From NCBI GenBank assembly GCA_016124515.1, contig WGNN01000016.1:1-47613 (forward strand): a stretch of 47,613 bases of DNA. The letters run 5' to 3'. The notes under the pieces are model-generated. The model did no database searches. It worked only from the letters and a program-made list of their open reading frames with translations, and was not told where the DNA came from. How positions within the stretch are numbered: the stretch's first letter is position 1; every line of letters starts with the position of its first letter. The translations under genes and the position numbers were made by a program. This document shows positions 34,981-43,339 of the stretch, piece by piece. The DNA is from a bacterium (GTDB lineage: Bacteria > Bacteroidota > Bacteroidia > CAILMK01 > JACPUW01).

Positions 34981-35889
34981 ATGAAACTGAACAAATTATT
35001 ATTAACACTTTCAATTGCCGCACCCCTTGCGCTTGCTTCATGTGGCGGTGGCGATGAGCCGGACGCCAACGGCAACGGCAGCAACAATGTGGCACCCGAA
35101 GTAAAAGGTTGTATGGACCAGGCTTCGCTCAACTACAATGCCGATGCTACTGTGGATGATGGTAGCTGTATTTACCCAACCGCTACCGAAAGCAAAGGTC
35201 TTTTTATAAAATTTACCGGTACTTGGTGCTGGGCCTGTGGCGATTACGGCGAACAAATGGTGCTTAACGTAGAAGACGCGGTAGGCGAAAAAACCGTAAT
35301 TATTGAAGCCCACATTACTGACGAGATGTCAACTCCTATTACCGATGCCTGGAGACAACAATGGCCTTCCAACTCAGTGCCTTATTTTATAGGCAACAGC
35401 AATAAGCTGGGCAATGATGTAACCGGCGAAGCAAAAACTGCCATACTCAACAAAACTTCTACCCCCGCACAATTTGGTTTCCGCAGCGAAATAAGCGCCG
35501 ACAATGGAACCATTTTCGCCGGAAAAGCTTATGTGCAAGCCTTGCAAGATGTGGTAGGCGAATATTACCTGGGCGTTTACATCATTGGCCACGATTTGAT
35601 TTATCCGCAAAAAGCCGATGACCACTCTGCTCACCCTGATTGGGATTTCAACTACGATTCTAAGACCTATACCGCTTTTAAGCACGATTTTGTACTGCAA
35701 GGCGAGGTGAACAACAAGGCTTTCGGTACTATGGTGTTTGAAACCAAAGCCGATAAAAACCAAATGGCAACTTTGGAATATGCCATGACTCCATCTACCA
35801 ACTGGGCCGAAAACCGCAACCTGGTAATGATAGTTTGGAAGAAAAACGGCGCCATGTATGAGTATGTTGACGCTGCCATCATGGAATAA
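34981..35889 (+). CDS. Omp28-like lipoprotein with thioredoxin-type CxxC
   Basis: A 302-residue lipoprotein. The lipobox is LALASC (C21), followed by a Gly/Asn-rich linker. Residues 43-64 form a thrombospondin-type calcium-repeat-like segment (GCMDQASLNYNADATVDDGS), common in marine Bacteroidota surface proteins. The core resembles Omp28: FTGTWCWACG with C83 and C86, and a cis-Pro-like SVPYFIGN. The pair of Cys suggests thiol-disulfide chemistry in the envelope, but Omp28 proteins have no proven enzymatic function that I recall. A strong bidirectional terminator follows. Confidence 0.8.
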   Translation: MKLNKLLLTLSIAAPLALASCGGGDEPDANGNGSNNVAPEVKGCMDQASLNYNADATVDDGSCIYPTATESKGLFIKFTGTWCWACGDYGEQMVLNVEDAVGEKTVIIEAHITDEMSTPITDAWRQQWPSNSVPYFIGNSNKLGNDVTGEAKTAILNKTSTPAQFGFRSEISADNGTIFAGKAYVQALQDVVGEYYLGVYIIGHDLIYPQKADDHSAHPDWDFNYDSKTYTAFKHDFVLQGEVNNKAFGTMVFETKADKNQMATLEYAMTPSTNWAENRNLVMIVWKKNGAMYEYVDAAIME

Positions 35890-35910
35890 TTGAACAAGCT
35901 ATTCTACATA

Positions 35911-35940
35911 AAAAAAAGGCCGGATTTCCGGCCTTTTTTT
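35911..35940. terminator. Strong bidirectional intrinsic terminator
   Basis: GGCCGG (35918-35923) pairs with CCGGCC (35928-35933) around ATTT, flanked by seven A on one side and seven T on the other. It serves both the Omp28-like gene (+) and the convergent thioredoxin gene (-). Confidence 0.92.
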
Positions 35941-35958
35941 ATTTCTGACAGTTGCTGG

Positions 35959-36537
35959 TTAATGGCCTGCCGGCGCTTCCGGACTCTCTTCGGCGGGTAT
36001 TTGGCTTTTATATGTTTTTTGAAAAACTTCCCAATCAATACCCCGGTAAGGATAATCGCCGCCAATAAATTCTAAAATCATTTCCATCGTATGCGCATCG
36101 TGGTAGCCGGGTATGGTTTGCAGTAGTTGCAGGCTTTCGTTAAAATAAATGGTGGTGGGGTAGGAGAGTCCTTGCGGGGTAGAGCCATACTTTTTTGCCC
36201 ATTGGTGTAGTGGTCGCCCTCCGCGTGGCAGCAGTTTATAGAGTTCGCCGTTAAACCTCAGTGAATCTTCTTTTTCAGCATTGAATTTGACTGCGTAGAA
36301 ATATTTTTCCATTTTTTCCTGAATCACCGGATGGCTGAACACGTTGCGGTCCATTACCGTGCACCAGCCGCACCAATCGGTATATAGGTCCACAAATATT
36401 TTTTTGGGTTTTTGCTGTATGCGTTGCTGCGCTTCTGAAAGGCTCATCCATTCAATTTCGCCATTTGCTGCCGGCATGCGCGCCGAGCTCAATACAGTGC
36501 AAAGGGCCAGAAATACAAGTGTTTTGAGATAGTTCAT
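35959..36537 (-). CDS. Exported thioredoxin-like protein
   Basis: A 192-residue periplasmic thioredoxin-fold protein, probably a thiol reductase or disulfide-handling factor. The ATG at 36537 starts a signal peptide (NYLKTLVFLALCTVLSS); the frame is open to an ATG at 36615 that would lie inside the leader of the divergent nth gene and spoil the signal. The active site is YTDWCGWCTVMDRNVF with C56 and C59; the cis-Pro is in SYPTTIYF. The C-terminal tail (EESPEAPAGH) is low complexity. DsbD-c/DUF255-like thioredoxins are the nearest group. Confidence 0.85.
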   Translation of the reverse strand: MNYLKTLVFLALCTVLSSARMPAANGEIEWMSLSEAQQRIQQKPKKIFVDLYTDWCGWCTVMDRNVFSHPVIQEKMEKYFYAVKFNAEKEDSLRFNGELYKLLPRGGRPLHQWAKKYGSTPQGLSYPTTIYFNESLQLLQTIPGYHDAHTMEMILEFIGGDYPYRGIDWEVFQKTYKSQIPAEESPEAPAGH

Positions 36538-36617
36538 GAGCCAAATTTGCTCAATAAAATCAAAATCTCGTTGCTTTAAGGGCTTAATGTGGTTTAATTT
36601 GAAGCCATTTAACATTT

Positions 36618-37256
36618 ATGACCAAAAAGGAACGCGCGCTTGAAATAGCCAACATACTGGAACATTATTTTCCTGAAGTGCCTGTGCCACTTGAACATAC
36701 AGATGCGTACACTTTGCTGGTGGCGGTTTTGCTTTCGGCGCAGTGTACCGATGAGCGGGTAAACAAAATAACACCGGCACTTTTTGACAGGGCCAACAAT
36801 CCTTTTGATATGAGCAAAGTGCCGGTTGATGAAATTCGCGAAATCATAAAACCCTGCGGTCTTTCTCCCCGAAAATCGAAGGCCATTGCCGAGTTGTCAG
36901 GCATATTGGTAGCGCAATACAAGGGGCAGGTGCCACAAAGTTTTGAAACCCTTGAAGCATTGCCCGGCGTGGGACACAAAACCGCCTCTGTGGTAATGAG
37001 TCAGGCATTTGGTGTACCGGCTTTTCCGGTTGATACCCACATACACAGGCTGGCCTACCGCTGGAAACTGAGCACTGGCAAGAGCGTAGAAAAAACGGAA
37101 GCCGATTTGAAAGCGCTGTACCCCGAAACCATGTGGAACAAGTTGCACTTGCAAATCATATTTTTTGGTAGAAAATATTGTCCGGCACGCGGTCACAATC
37201 CACACGAATGTCCGGTTTGTTCAAAGTACGGGCGGGCCGAACTGTTCAAGGAGTAG
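36618..37256 (+). CDS. nth: Endonuclease III (DNA glycosylase/AP lyase)
   Basis: A 212-residue base-excision repair enzyme removing oxidised pyrimidines. The helix-hairpin-helix is LPGVGHKTASVV with catalytic K121, and D139 lies in PVDTHIHR; E. coli Nth uses K120 and D138. The iron-sulfur loop is abnormal: C188, C198 and C201 give C-x9-C-x2-C with no fourth Cys, versus C-x6-C-x2-C-x5-C in E. coli. I recall flavobacterial homologues with all these Cys lost, so the cluster may be missing here too. The gene is divergent from the thioredoxin gene, with 80 bases between starts. Confidence 0.93.
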   Translation: MTKKERALEIANILEHYFPEVPVPLEHTDAYTLLVAVLLSAQCTDERVNKITPALFDRANNPFDMSKVPVDEIREIIKPCGLSPRKSKAIAELSGILVAQYKGQVPQSFETLEALPGVGHKTASVVMSQAFGVPAFPVDTHIHRLAYRWKLSTGKSVEKTEADLKALYPETMWNKLHLQIIFFGRKYCPARGHNPHECPVCSKYGRAELFKE

Positions 37257-37260
37257 GGAA

Positions 37261-37692
37261 CTATAGCTTCTTGGTCTGGTATTTTTCGCAGAGTGCTTTT
37301 TGGTAGTGCTCGGCGTAGTAGCCACAGTACTCAATCATATTCAAAATGTCTTTCTGTCGCATTTCGCCTGCATCGCGCATCGATTTTAGAAAAACGGTTT
37401 CTTCTACTACGCTAAAAGCCACCCCATACAGAATGTAGTTGATCTCGCAAAGTTCGCGGTAAAAACCCTGTTCCTTTTTCTTTGAAGGCACCAGCATAAG
37501 GGGCGCCTGTACCTGGAAAACAATTTTGCCGTCCTGTTCTTCCACCTCCCACATATCTATGTTCAGGGTCACTTCGCCATAGGCAAGGTTCCATTGTCCG
37601 GCCATGTCGCCACGTGTGTCGCTGGGTTCCAGGCCCAGTTCGCGCATGGCATTGTCAACAATAAAATAATAAGGGCTCAGGTCTTGCGCCAT
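37261..37692 (-). CDS. YbjN-like cytoplasmic protein
   Basis: A 143-residue soluble protein with the alternating strand-helix order of the YbjN/type III chaperone-like fold (WNLAYGEVTLNIDMWEV, IVFQVQAPLMLVPSK, FYRELCEINYILYGVAFSVVEETVFLKSMRDAG). Function is unknown; family members are thought to be regulators or chaperones. The ATG at 37692 is 36 bases from the divergent DUF4197 gene, so the two share a promoter region. It converges on nth with four bases between stops. Confidence 0.65.
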   Translation of the reverse strand: MAQDLSPYYFIVDNAMRELGLEPSDTRGDMAGQWNLAYGEVTLNIDMWEVEEQDGKIVFQVQAPLMLVPSKKKEQGFYRELCEINYILYGVAFSVVEETVFLKSMRDAGEMRQKDILNMIEYCGYYAEHYQKALCEKYQTKKL

Positions 37693-37728
37693 TTTTTAGC
37701 TTTGCATTTAAATTGAGCGCAAAAATAA

Positions 37729-38514
37729 ATGGAAATGATTGCCAAATTGAAATACCACTTTGTAGCAGTAGCCCTATTGGGCCTGCTGCTTGTCGGCTGC
37801 GACATATTGCCCTTCTTAAATAATGTGAAACTGCCGGTGGCGGGCCTTACGCAGGCCGAGGTGGTGAGCGGACTAAAAGAAGCCCTGAAAGTAGGCACCG
37901 ATTCGGCTGTGACACGTTTGTCGCGCAACAATGGTTTTTACGGCGACAAACTGGTGCAGATTGGTTTGCCAAAAGAAGCCGATGTGATAGCAAAAAATAT
38001 TGCTAAAGTGCCTTTGCTGGGCGATAAAGTGCTTGAAGAAACACGCAAACTCATAAACCGCGCCGCAGAAGATGCCGCAAAAGAAGCGGCTCCAATATTC
38101 AAAAATGCCATTACCACCATGAGTATTACCGATGCAGTTGGCATTTTGAAAGGAAACGATTCGGCGGCTACGCACTACCTGAGGGGCAAAACCTTTAACC
38201 AACTGAAACAAGCCTTTATGCCAAAAATAAAGGCCTCGCTGGGCAAAAATATCGTGAGCAATGTATCGGCAGAGTCGGCTTATAAATCATTGATTGACAA
38301 ATACAATACGGCTGCCAAAATACCATTCAGCGGGCTGGAGCAGGTAAAAACCAATTCATTGAGTCAATACGTGACCCGCAGGGCACTCAACGGACTATTT
38401 GTAAAAGTGGCACTGCAAGAAAAACTCATAAGACAAGACCCCAAGGCGCGCGTGACCGACATACTGAAAAAAGTATTTGACGAAAACAACCGCAACTCAG
38501 CCCTTACTTTTTGA
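37729..38514 (+). CDS. DUF4197 family lipoprotein
   Basis: A 261-residue lipoprotein with lipobox LLLVGC (C24). The sequence is helical and matches what I recall of DUF4197: LTQAEVVSGLKEALKVGTDSAVTRLSRNNGFYGD, IGLPKEAD, then TTMSITDAVGILKGNDSAATHYLR and AKIPF. Function is unknown. The stop overlaps the start of the EamA transporter gene by two bases within TTGA, implying coupling. Confidence 0.85.
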   Translation: MEMIAKLKYHFVAVALLGLLLVGCDILPFLNNVKLPVAGLTQAEVVSGLKEALKVGTDSAVTRLSRNNGFYGDKLVQIGLPKEADVIAKNIAKVPLLGDKVLEETRKLINRAAEDAAKEAAPIFKNAITTMSITDAVGILKGNDSAATHYLRGKTFNQLKQAFMPKIKASLGKNIVSNVSAESAYKSLIDKYNTAAKIPFSGLEQVKTNSLSQYVTRRALNGLFVKVALQEKLIRQDPKARVTDILKKVFDENNRNSALTF

Positions 38515-39350
38515 CCCGCGGAATTCGATTCATGCTCATGGCCTCGCTCTTTTATGCGGGCATGAACTGGTGCATCAAGTACCTGCAACACATTCCCTCG
38601 CTTGAGGTGGTTTTTTTTAGGTCATTGGTAACCTTGCTCATAACTTGGGTGTTGCTAAAAAGGCGGCGGCTCAACCCATGGGGAAATGATAAGAAACTGC
38701 TCATATTGCGTGGTGTGGCGGGTTTTGTTGGGCTAACCTTTTACATATATACCGTGCAGCGCATCTCGCTGGCAAGTGCGGTTACCATACAATATTTATC
38801 GCCCATATTCGCGGCCATATTTGCCATTTTTTTGTTGAAAGACAGGCTGCGTTGGGTGCAATGGCTGTTTTTTGCCGGAGCCTTTGGCGGGGTAATGCTC
38901 ATAAAAGGCTATGACCCCACGGTGGATACCCATTTGCTTTTATTGGGCATCTTGTCGGCGGTAGGCTCGGCTTTGGCCTACAACTTTATAAGCATGCTCA
39001 AAGGCAAAGACGATCCGCTGGTAATTGTCTTTTATTTTCCGTTGGTTACCATCCCTATCATTGGGCCGCTCATGCTCAGTGGTTTTGTATGGCCCAGCCC
39101 TTTTGAGTGGCTTATGCTGCTGGCTACAGGGGTTTTTACGCAGTTTGCGCAAGTTTTCATGACAAGGGCATACCAATTGGAGAAGGTTTCAAATATTTCA
39201 ATTCTCACCTATTTAGGCACTATATACGCGCTGATAATAGGCACGGTGTTTTTTGATGAGAGCTACAGTTGGCAAGCCCTTGCGGGTATGGCCCTTATAG
39301 TAGTGAGCATTATTGCGAGCTTGCTCTACAAAAGGAGGTTTGGGCGGTAG
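38511..39350 (+). CDS. EamA/DMT family transporter
   Basis: A 279-residue inner-membrane permease with about ten helices in two EamA halves (residues 5-135 and 145-275). Typical features are SLEVVFFRSLVTLLI, an ASAVTIQYLSPIFAAIFAIFLLKD segment closing the first half and FTQFAQVFMTRAYQLEKVSNISILTYLG in the second. Substrates in the family are metabolites such as amino acids; none is indicated here. TTG at 38511 overlaps the preceding stop in the TTGA arrangement; ATG at 38532 is an alternative. Confidence 0.9.
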   Translation: MTRGIRFMLMASLFYAGMNWCIKYLQHIPSLEVVFFRSLVTLLITWVLLKRRRLNPWGNDKKLLILRGVAGFVGLTFYIYTVQRISLASAVTIQYLSPIFAAIFAIFLLKDRLRWVQWLFFAGAFGGVMLIKGYDPTVDTHLLLLGILSAVGSALAYNFISMLKGKDDPLVIVFYFPLVTIPIIGPLMLSGFVWPSPFEWLMLLATGVFTQFAQVFMTRAYQLEKVSNISILTYLGTIYALIIGTVFFDESYSWQALAGMALIVVSIIASLLYKRRFGR

Positions 39351-39359
39351 GGAAGTTAG

Positions 39360-39417
39360 TTTTCAGCCGTGTCTCGACTCCGAGGAGATTTTCAGTCTTG
39401 TGTCGACTCCAGGGAGA
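39360..39417. repeat. Two-unit 29-base tandem direct repeat
   Basis: Units 39360-39388 and 39389-39417 agree at 24 of 29 positions and share TTTTCAG, TGT, TCGACTCC and GGAGA; a third TTTTCAG begins at 39418. Within each unit CTCC and GGAG can pair. It lies between the EamA gene and an A+T-rich gene. Confidence 0.8.
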
Positions 39418-39473
39418 TTTTCAGTTGGTAGTTGTTTACCTTTACATTAAACAAAACCCAAAAAACCATCAAT

Positions 39474-40448
39474 ATGAAAACCATTCGTTTATTATTGCTA
39501 GGTAGCTTTTTATGCTTTTGCCAATTTGCATTTACACAAAACCTTTTTCAAGATGGGGCTAAATATATAGTTGAAAAAATGCTCTTATCTGTATCACCTG
39601 ATTGGAGTGGTTTTTCTATGATACAAGAAAAAGCACTTCTTGACTCCCAGGTCAATAACAAGTATTACTACATAATTCAAAGACGACCATACTATTCTGA
39701 GAAGGAAGGTTTGCTTGGTATGAAAGAAGACTCTTTTGATTATATGGTGTCAGTAGTGGATTCTGCATATTTTTTTACCGGAAAAGTAGAAGTTTATTGG
39801 GACTCGTTTTTATATTTTAAAAATGAATTGGTTTTTGATTTAAAATTAAAAGAAAACGATACGCTGAATATGATTATCAGTGAAGGAGTCCAAATAAAGT
39901 ATTTGATCTATAATGTAAAAGATTCAGCCTTCGCAAAGCTTTTTAGATTAAGGAAAATAGAAGGAGACCCTCAATTATATCGGATGCCGGAATACCTGTT
40001 TTTTAATAGCAGCTTCGGATTCCGCAAAACAGGTATTCTTCCTTATGATATACACTTACCCATTGGAGTAAGATATCTTAAATTATATAGTGTATGTAAT
40101 GACTCATTACTATATGCGAATAAATCGATTTACAAAAAAGTCGGTATTTTTGATAATTTCTGCGATTCTCTGGTAATTGACAGTTTGGTTCGAGGCATTT
40201 TAGCAACAGATATTATTGACGTAAAAAATGATTTAGCCCCTAAAATATATCCTAATCCCTTTAGTGACTTTGTAAAAATCGATTTATCAAATGAATTTTT
40301 CTACTCAATTTACAATGTTGATGGAAGGCTAATTGAGAAGGGAAGTGCAAGCAATCAAATCAATACCAACACGTTAGAGAAAGGGATGTATATTCTTGAA
40401 ATACAAACTAATTTGGATAGGTTTGAAAAAATTTTGGTAAAGTATTGA
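39474..40448 (+). CDS. T9SS type A cargo protein of unknown function, A+T-rich
   Basis: A 324-residue secreted protein starting at ATG 39474 (signal peptide KTIRLLLLGSFLCFCQFAFTQ). The central 230 residues match nothing I recognise; they are rich in Tyr, Phe and Asp (FDYMVSVVDSAYFFTGKVEVYWDS-like strands) and probably beta-rich. Residues 256-324 form a T9SS type A sorting domain (IYPNPFSDFVKIDL, KGMYILEIQ). The gene is much richer in A+T than its neighbours, for example 14 G or C in bases 39781-39840. Together with the repeat just upstream this suggests recent acquisition. Confidence 0.8.
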   Translation: MKTIRLLLLGSFLCFCQFAFTQNLFQDGAKYIVEKMLLSVSPDWSGFSMIQEKALLDSQVNNKYYYIIQRRPYYSEKEGLLGMKEDSFDYMVSVVDSAYFFTGKVEVYWDSFLYFKNELVFDLKLKENDTLNMIISEGVQIKYLIYNVKDSAFAKLFRLRKIEGDPQLYRMPEYLFFNSSFGFRKTGILPYDIHLPIGVRYLKLYSVCNDSLLYANKSIYKKVGIFDNFCDSLVIDSLVRGILATDIIDVKNDLAPKIYPNPFSDFVKIDLSNEFFYSIYNVDGRLIEKGSASNQINTNTLEKGMYILEIQTNLDRFEKILVKY

Positions 40449-40531
40449 TATCTCAATAGATACATTAAGCAATGGGAACAAAATGAGATTTTTGATTTTC
40501 CAAAATGACGTAAGCCAACTCTTGATACTTG

Positions 40532-41812
40532 CTACTTTGAAGCTTTAAGAATGAGCCGTATGCTGCGGTCGTAGGTGAAGTAGTTCCAAATCCAGTTGAA
40601 CAAAATCACCACGCGGTTTCTGAAGCCTATGATTGACATAAGGTGTACAAACATCCAAACAAACCAGGCAAAAATGCCCTTGAAATGAACGTTGCCGGGT
40701 AGGTCAACCACTGCCTTGTTTCGGCCAATGGTGGCCATGCTGCCTTTGTCGGTATATTTAAATGGGGTTGGTTTTTTATTGGTACCGATATGCATAAGGT
40801 TTCGCGCCAGCAATTCAGCTTGTTGAATGGCTACGGGCGCCAATTGTGGATGGCCTTTTGGGTGGTTTTCTGTAGCCATCAAGGCAATATCGCCCAGTGC
40901 ATAAATGTTTTGGGTGCCTTCAATCAGGTTGTATCGGTCCACTTTCACGCGGTTTGCAGGAGCCGCAGCAAAAGGTTCCAACCCGTTGATGAGGTTGCCG
41001 GTAACCCCCGCCGCCCAAACCAAGGTTTTTGTGGGAATTTCTGTGCCGTTGCTCAGTGTGGCCAGTTCGTTTTTGTAGGAGTTTACCCTTGTTTCAAGCA
41101 GCACTTCAACCCCCATTTCTTTTAGGGCTTTTATGGCGTCTTCGTGCGATTTGTTGCTCATGCCATTGAGCAACCTGTTGCTGCCTTCAATCAAATAAAC
41201 CTTCATTTTTGAGAAGTCAAGCTCGGGGTAATCTTTGGGCAATACATTGTTTTTCAATTCTGAAAAAGCACCCGACACTTCTACTCCTGTGGGGCCGCCG
41301 CCTACCACCACAAAATTTAGCAAGGCTTGTTTTTCGGTTGAATCGCTCACCAAAAGCGCGTCTTCAAAACAACGCAGGGTACTGTTTCGCAGGCTCAAGG
41401 CTTGGGCGGTTTGTTTTAGTGGAAAAGCGCCTTCGTAGTTCTCTTCGTGGCCAAAATAGTTGGTTTTGGCACCGTTTGCTACCACCAAATAGTCGTAGCT
41501 GAGCTTGCCCAGTGAGGTGCGAACCAGGTTGTTTTCAGGTTCTATTTTTTCAACTGCACCCACCCTAAAGTAGAAGTTGCTTTTGTTTTTGAAAAGCTTT
41601 CGCAGCGGGCCCGAAATGCTGCTTGGCTCCAAACCGGCGGTAGCTACCTGATAAAGCAAGGGCTGAAAAGTGTGGAAATTGTGCCGATCGAGCAGCACCA
41701 CCTGATAGTATTTGGTATTGATTTTTTGACAGAAAGTGAGCCCCGCAAATCCGCCTCCTATTACCACAATTCGTGGTAAGTCTGAATCGGGAATATTTAT
41801 TGATTTGTGCAT
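40532..41812 (-). CDS. ndh: Type II NADH dehydrogenase (NDH-2)
   Basis: A 426-residue FAD-dependent oxidoreductase that passes electrons from NADH to quinone without pumping protons. The ATG at 41812 gives the usual start before the FAD motif VVIGGGFAGLTF (G19-G24). The NADH motif is VVVGGGPTGVE (171-176 core), and YALGDIA is the C-terminal FAD-binding site. Residues about 375-426 are hydrophobic and aromatic (FAWFVWMFVHLMSIIGF, FNWIWNYF), the membrane anchor typical of the group. It follows the glycosyltransferase gene by 34 bases. Confidence 0.88.
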   Translation of the reverse strand: MHKSINIPDSDLPRIVVIGGGFAGLTFCQKINTKYYQVVLLDRHNFHTFQPLLYQVATAGLEPSSISGPLRKLFKNKSNFYFRVGAVEKIEPENNLVRTSLGKLSYDYLVVANGAKTNYFGHEENYEGAFPLKQTAQALSLRNSTLRCFEDALLVSDSTEKQALLNFVVVGGGPTGVEVSGAFSELKNNVLPKDYPELDFSKMKVYLIEGSNRLLNGMSNKSHEDAIKALKEMGVEVLLETRVNSYKNELATLSNGTEIPTKTLVWAAGVTGNLINGLEPFAAAPANRVKVDRYNLIEGTQNIYALGDIALMATENHPKGHPQLAPVAIQQAELLARNLMHIGTNKKPTPFKYTDKGSMATIGRNKAVVDLPGNVHFKGIFAWFVWMFVHLMSIIGFRNRVVILFNWIWNYFTYDRSIRLILKASK

Positions 41813-41846
41813 TGCTTTGTTCGTATTTGGTGGGGCAAATTTTAAG

Positions 41847-43328
41847 TTATTTCGGGCGAAACAAGTACCATGAATGCATTCCGGAGAAGGAATTTTCACC
41901 TTTTTTATATCCATTGGCCAATAGACGCTGCATAGTGGCCTCGTTTGATGTCAGGATCCAGATATTATTTGCAACGGGTGGCACTTTCAACGCACTGTTG
42001 CTGCCCTGCAACCACAGCTTTTGCGTTTCGGACAAATATTGTAGCAATTGTACTGTTTCGGTATAGCTCGTTTGGTCTATAATCAAATAGTCCGATGGCA
42101 CCTTGGTGGCAGCTATTTGCCTGTTTTGGTACAAGCTTATGGCAGCCAATAGTGGAATACATACCGCAATAAGGAAGTGAACCTTGGCAACGGGGTATTT
42201 TTTCAAAAAATAATAGGACAGTGCGGGAAATAAAAGAACCGCATATATTACATGGTACCTGTTTTCTGAAATAATGTGTTGTTGAATTTTGTGGGTTAGT
42301 ACGGCAAAACCTATAAAAAAAAGTATAGCCATACCGGTACTCAGCAAGGCTCTAAACTGTTTGTACGCTATGTTTTTGCGCAATTTATAATAAACGTAAG
42401 CCGCAGCAGGCCACGATGCCAAAAGCAAGAGCAAGGGTATGGCATAAACCATCTTGCGCGTTAAAACCCATCTGCCGGGCAATGCAGCTATTAATTTGAA
42501 AAAGTGTGTCTTTTCAGGAGCCGGACCTTTTTCGCCAAAAATGAATTTGTCGTATATATCAATTTGCCACACTACAACGGCGGCAAAGGCTACAGCGACT
42601 ATTGCTGCAGTTATTGCCAATGTTTTGTATTGGCGGGTCTCAAGGGCGGCTACTACCAGGCTGATAGCCAATACCACCGGGAAAAAATAATGAATCAAAC
42701 TGCCAAAACCGGCAATGAGAAAGAGAGAAATAATTTTTCTCGCGTTCCAGACAGGTTTGTCACATATATCAAAAAGCTGCACCCAGAGCATCAAAACAGA
42801 CAAGGCAAGCAAGTGGTAGTGCCGCAGCATATAAAATGATTCGGCAAAGAATGGATGCAACAAAATGGCCGCTACAATTATGGAGATTGATGTGTTGTTG
42901 GTAATGCCTGTTTTCTTGAATAATTTAAAAAACATAAAAATGAGCAAAAATTCAACTACTATATTGAATATGAGTTGCTTGTGTAGCTCAAAACCAACTA
43001 TGCTGAGCCAGCCGTTCATGAGCCAATAATAAAATGGCGGATGATTTTCGCTATAGGCCAGGGATTCATTTATTTGGCTAAAAGCAAATTGCCGGTGTTC
43101 AGGTATAATATTTTTAAACTCTGCTGCTATATGCCAGCCATTTTGCATCTGCGCAAATTTTTGGATATTTTCTACAGCGGTACCATAATAAATTTGTTGC
43201 GAGGCAATTTCGTCATAATACAGGTATTGTTTGTTTGCCAATAAATATACGCGCGAAAAGAGCATAATGCCTATGCAAAAGGCAAGAAGCAAATAGTCGT
43301 ATTTGGGTTGAATTTTGTTTAACTTCAT
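41847..43328 (-). CDS. GT-C fold membrane glycosyltransferase (GT39/PMT-like)
   Basis: A 493-residue inner-membrane protein with about eleven hydrophobic segments and a soluble C-terminal domain. D39-E40 in YLYYDEIAS lies in the first periplasmic loop, the usual GT-C position, and H96 is in ENHPPFYYW, a motif shared with undecaprenyl-phosphate sugar transferases. It probably moves a sugar from a polyprenyl-phosphate donor to an envelope acceptor. It starts 11 bases after the AddB-like gene stop and may be on the same transcript, but shows no functional link to it. Confidence 0.8.
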   Translation of the reverse strand: MKLNKIQPKYDYLLLAFCIGIMLFSRVYLLANKQYLYYDEIASQQIYYGTAVENIQKFAQMQNGWHIAAEFKNIIPEHRQFAFSQINESLAYSENHPPFYYWLMNGWLSIVGFELHKQLIFNIVVEFLLIFMFFKLFKKTGITNNTSISIIVAAILLHPFFAESFYMLRHYHLLALSVLMLWVQLFDICDKPVWNARKIISLFLIAGFGSLIHYFFPVVLAISLVVAALETRQYKTLAITAAIVAVAFAAVVVWQIDIYDKFIFGEKGPAPEKTHFFKLIAALPGRWVLTRKMVYAIPLLLLLASWPAAAYVYYKLRKNIAYKQFRALLSTGMAILFFIGFAVLTHKIQQHIISENRYHVIYAVLLFPALSYYFLKKYPVAKVHFLIAVCIPLLAAISLYQNRQIAATKVPSDYLIIDQTSYTETVQLLQYLSETQKLWLQGSNSALKVPPVANNIWILTSNEATMQRLLANGYKKGENSFSGMHSWYLFRPK

Positions 43329-43339
43329 CCTAATCTTTG

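Noticed and set aside
36538..36615. Longer start of the thioredoxin gene at 36615
   Set aside because: It would put 26 hydrophilic residues before the signal peptide and reach within two bases of the nth start.
39360..39417. Possible CRISPR array
   Set aside because: Only two units, directly adjacent with no spacers, and no cas genes nearby.
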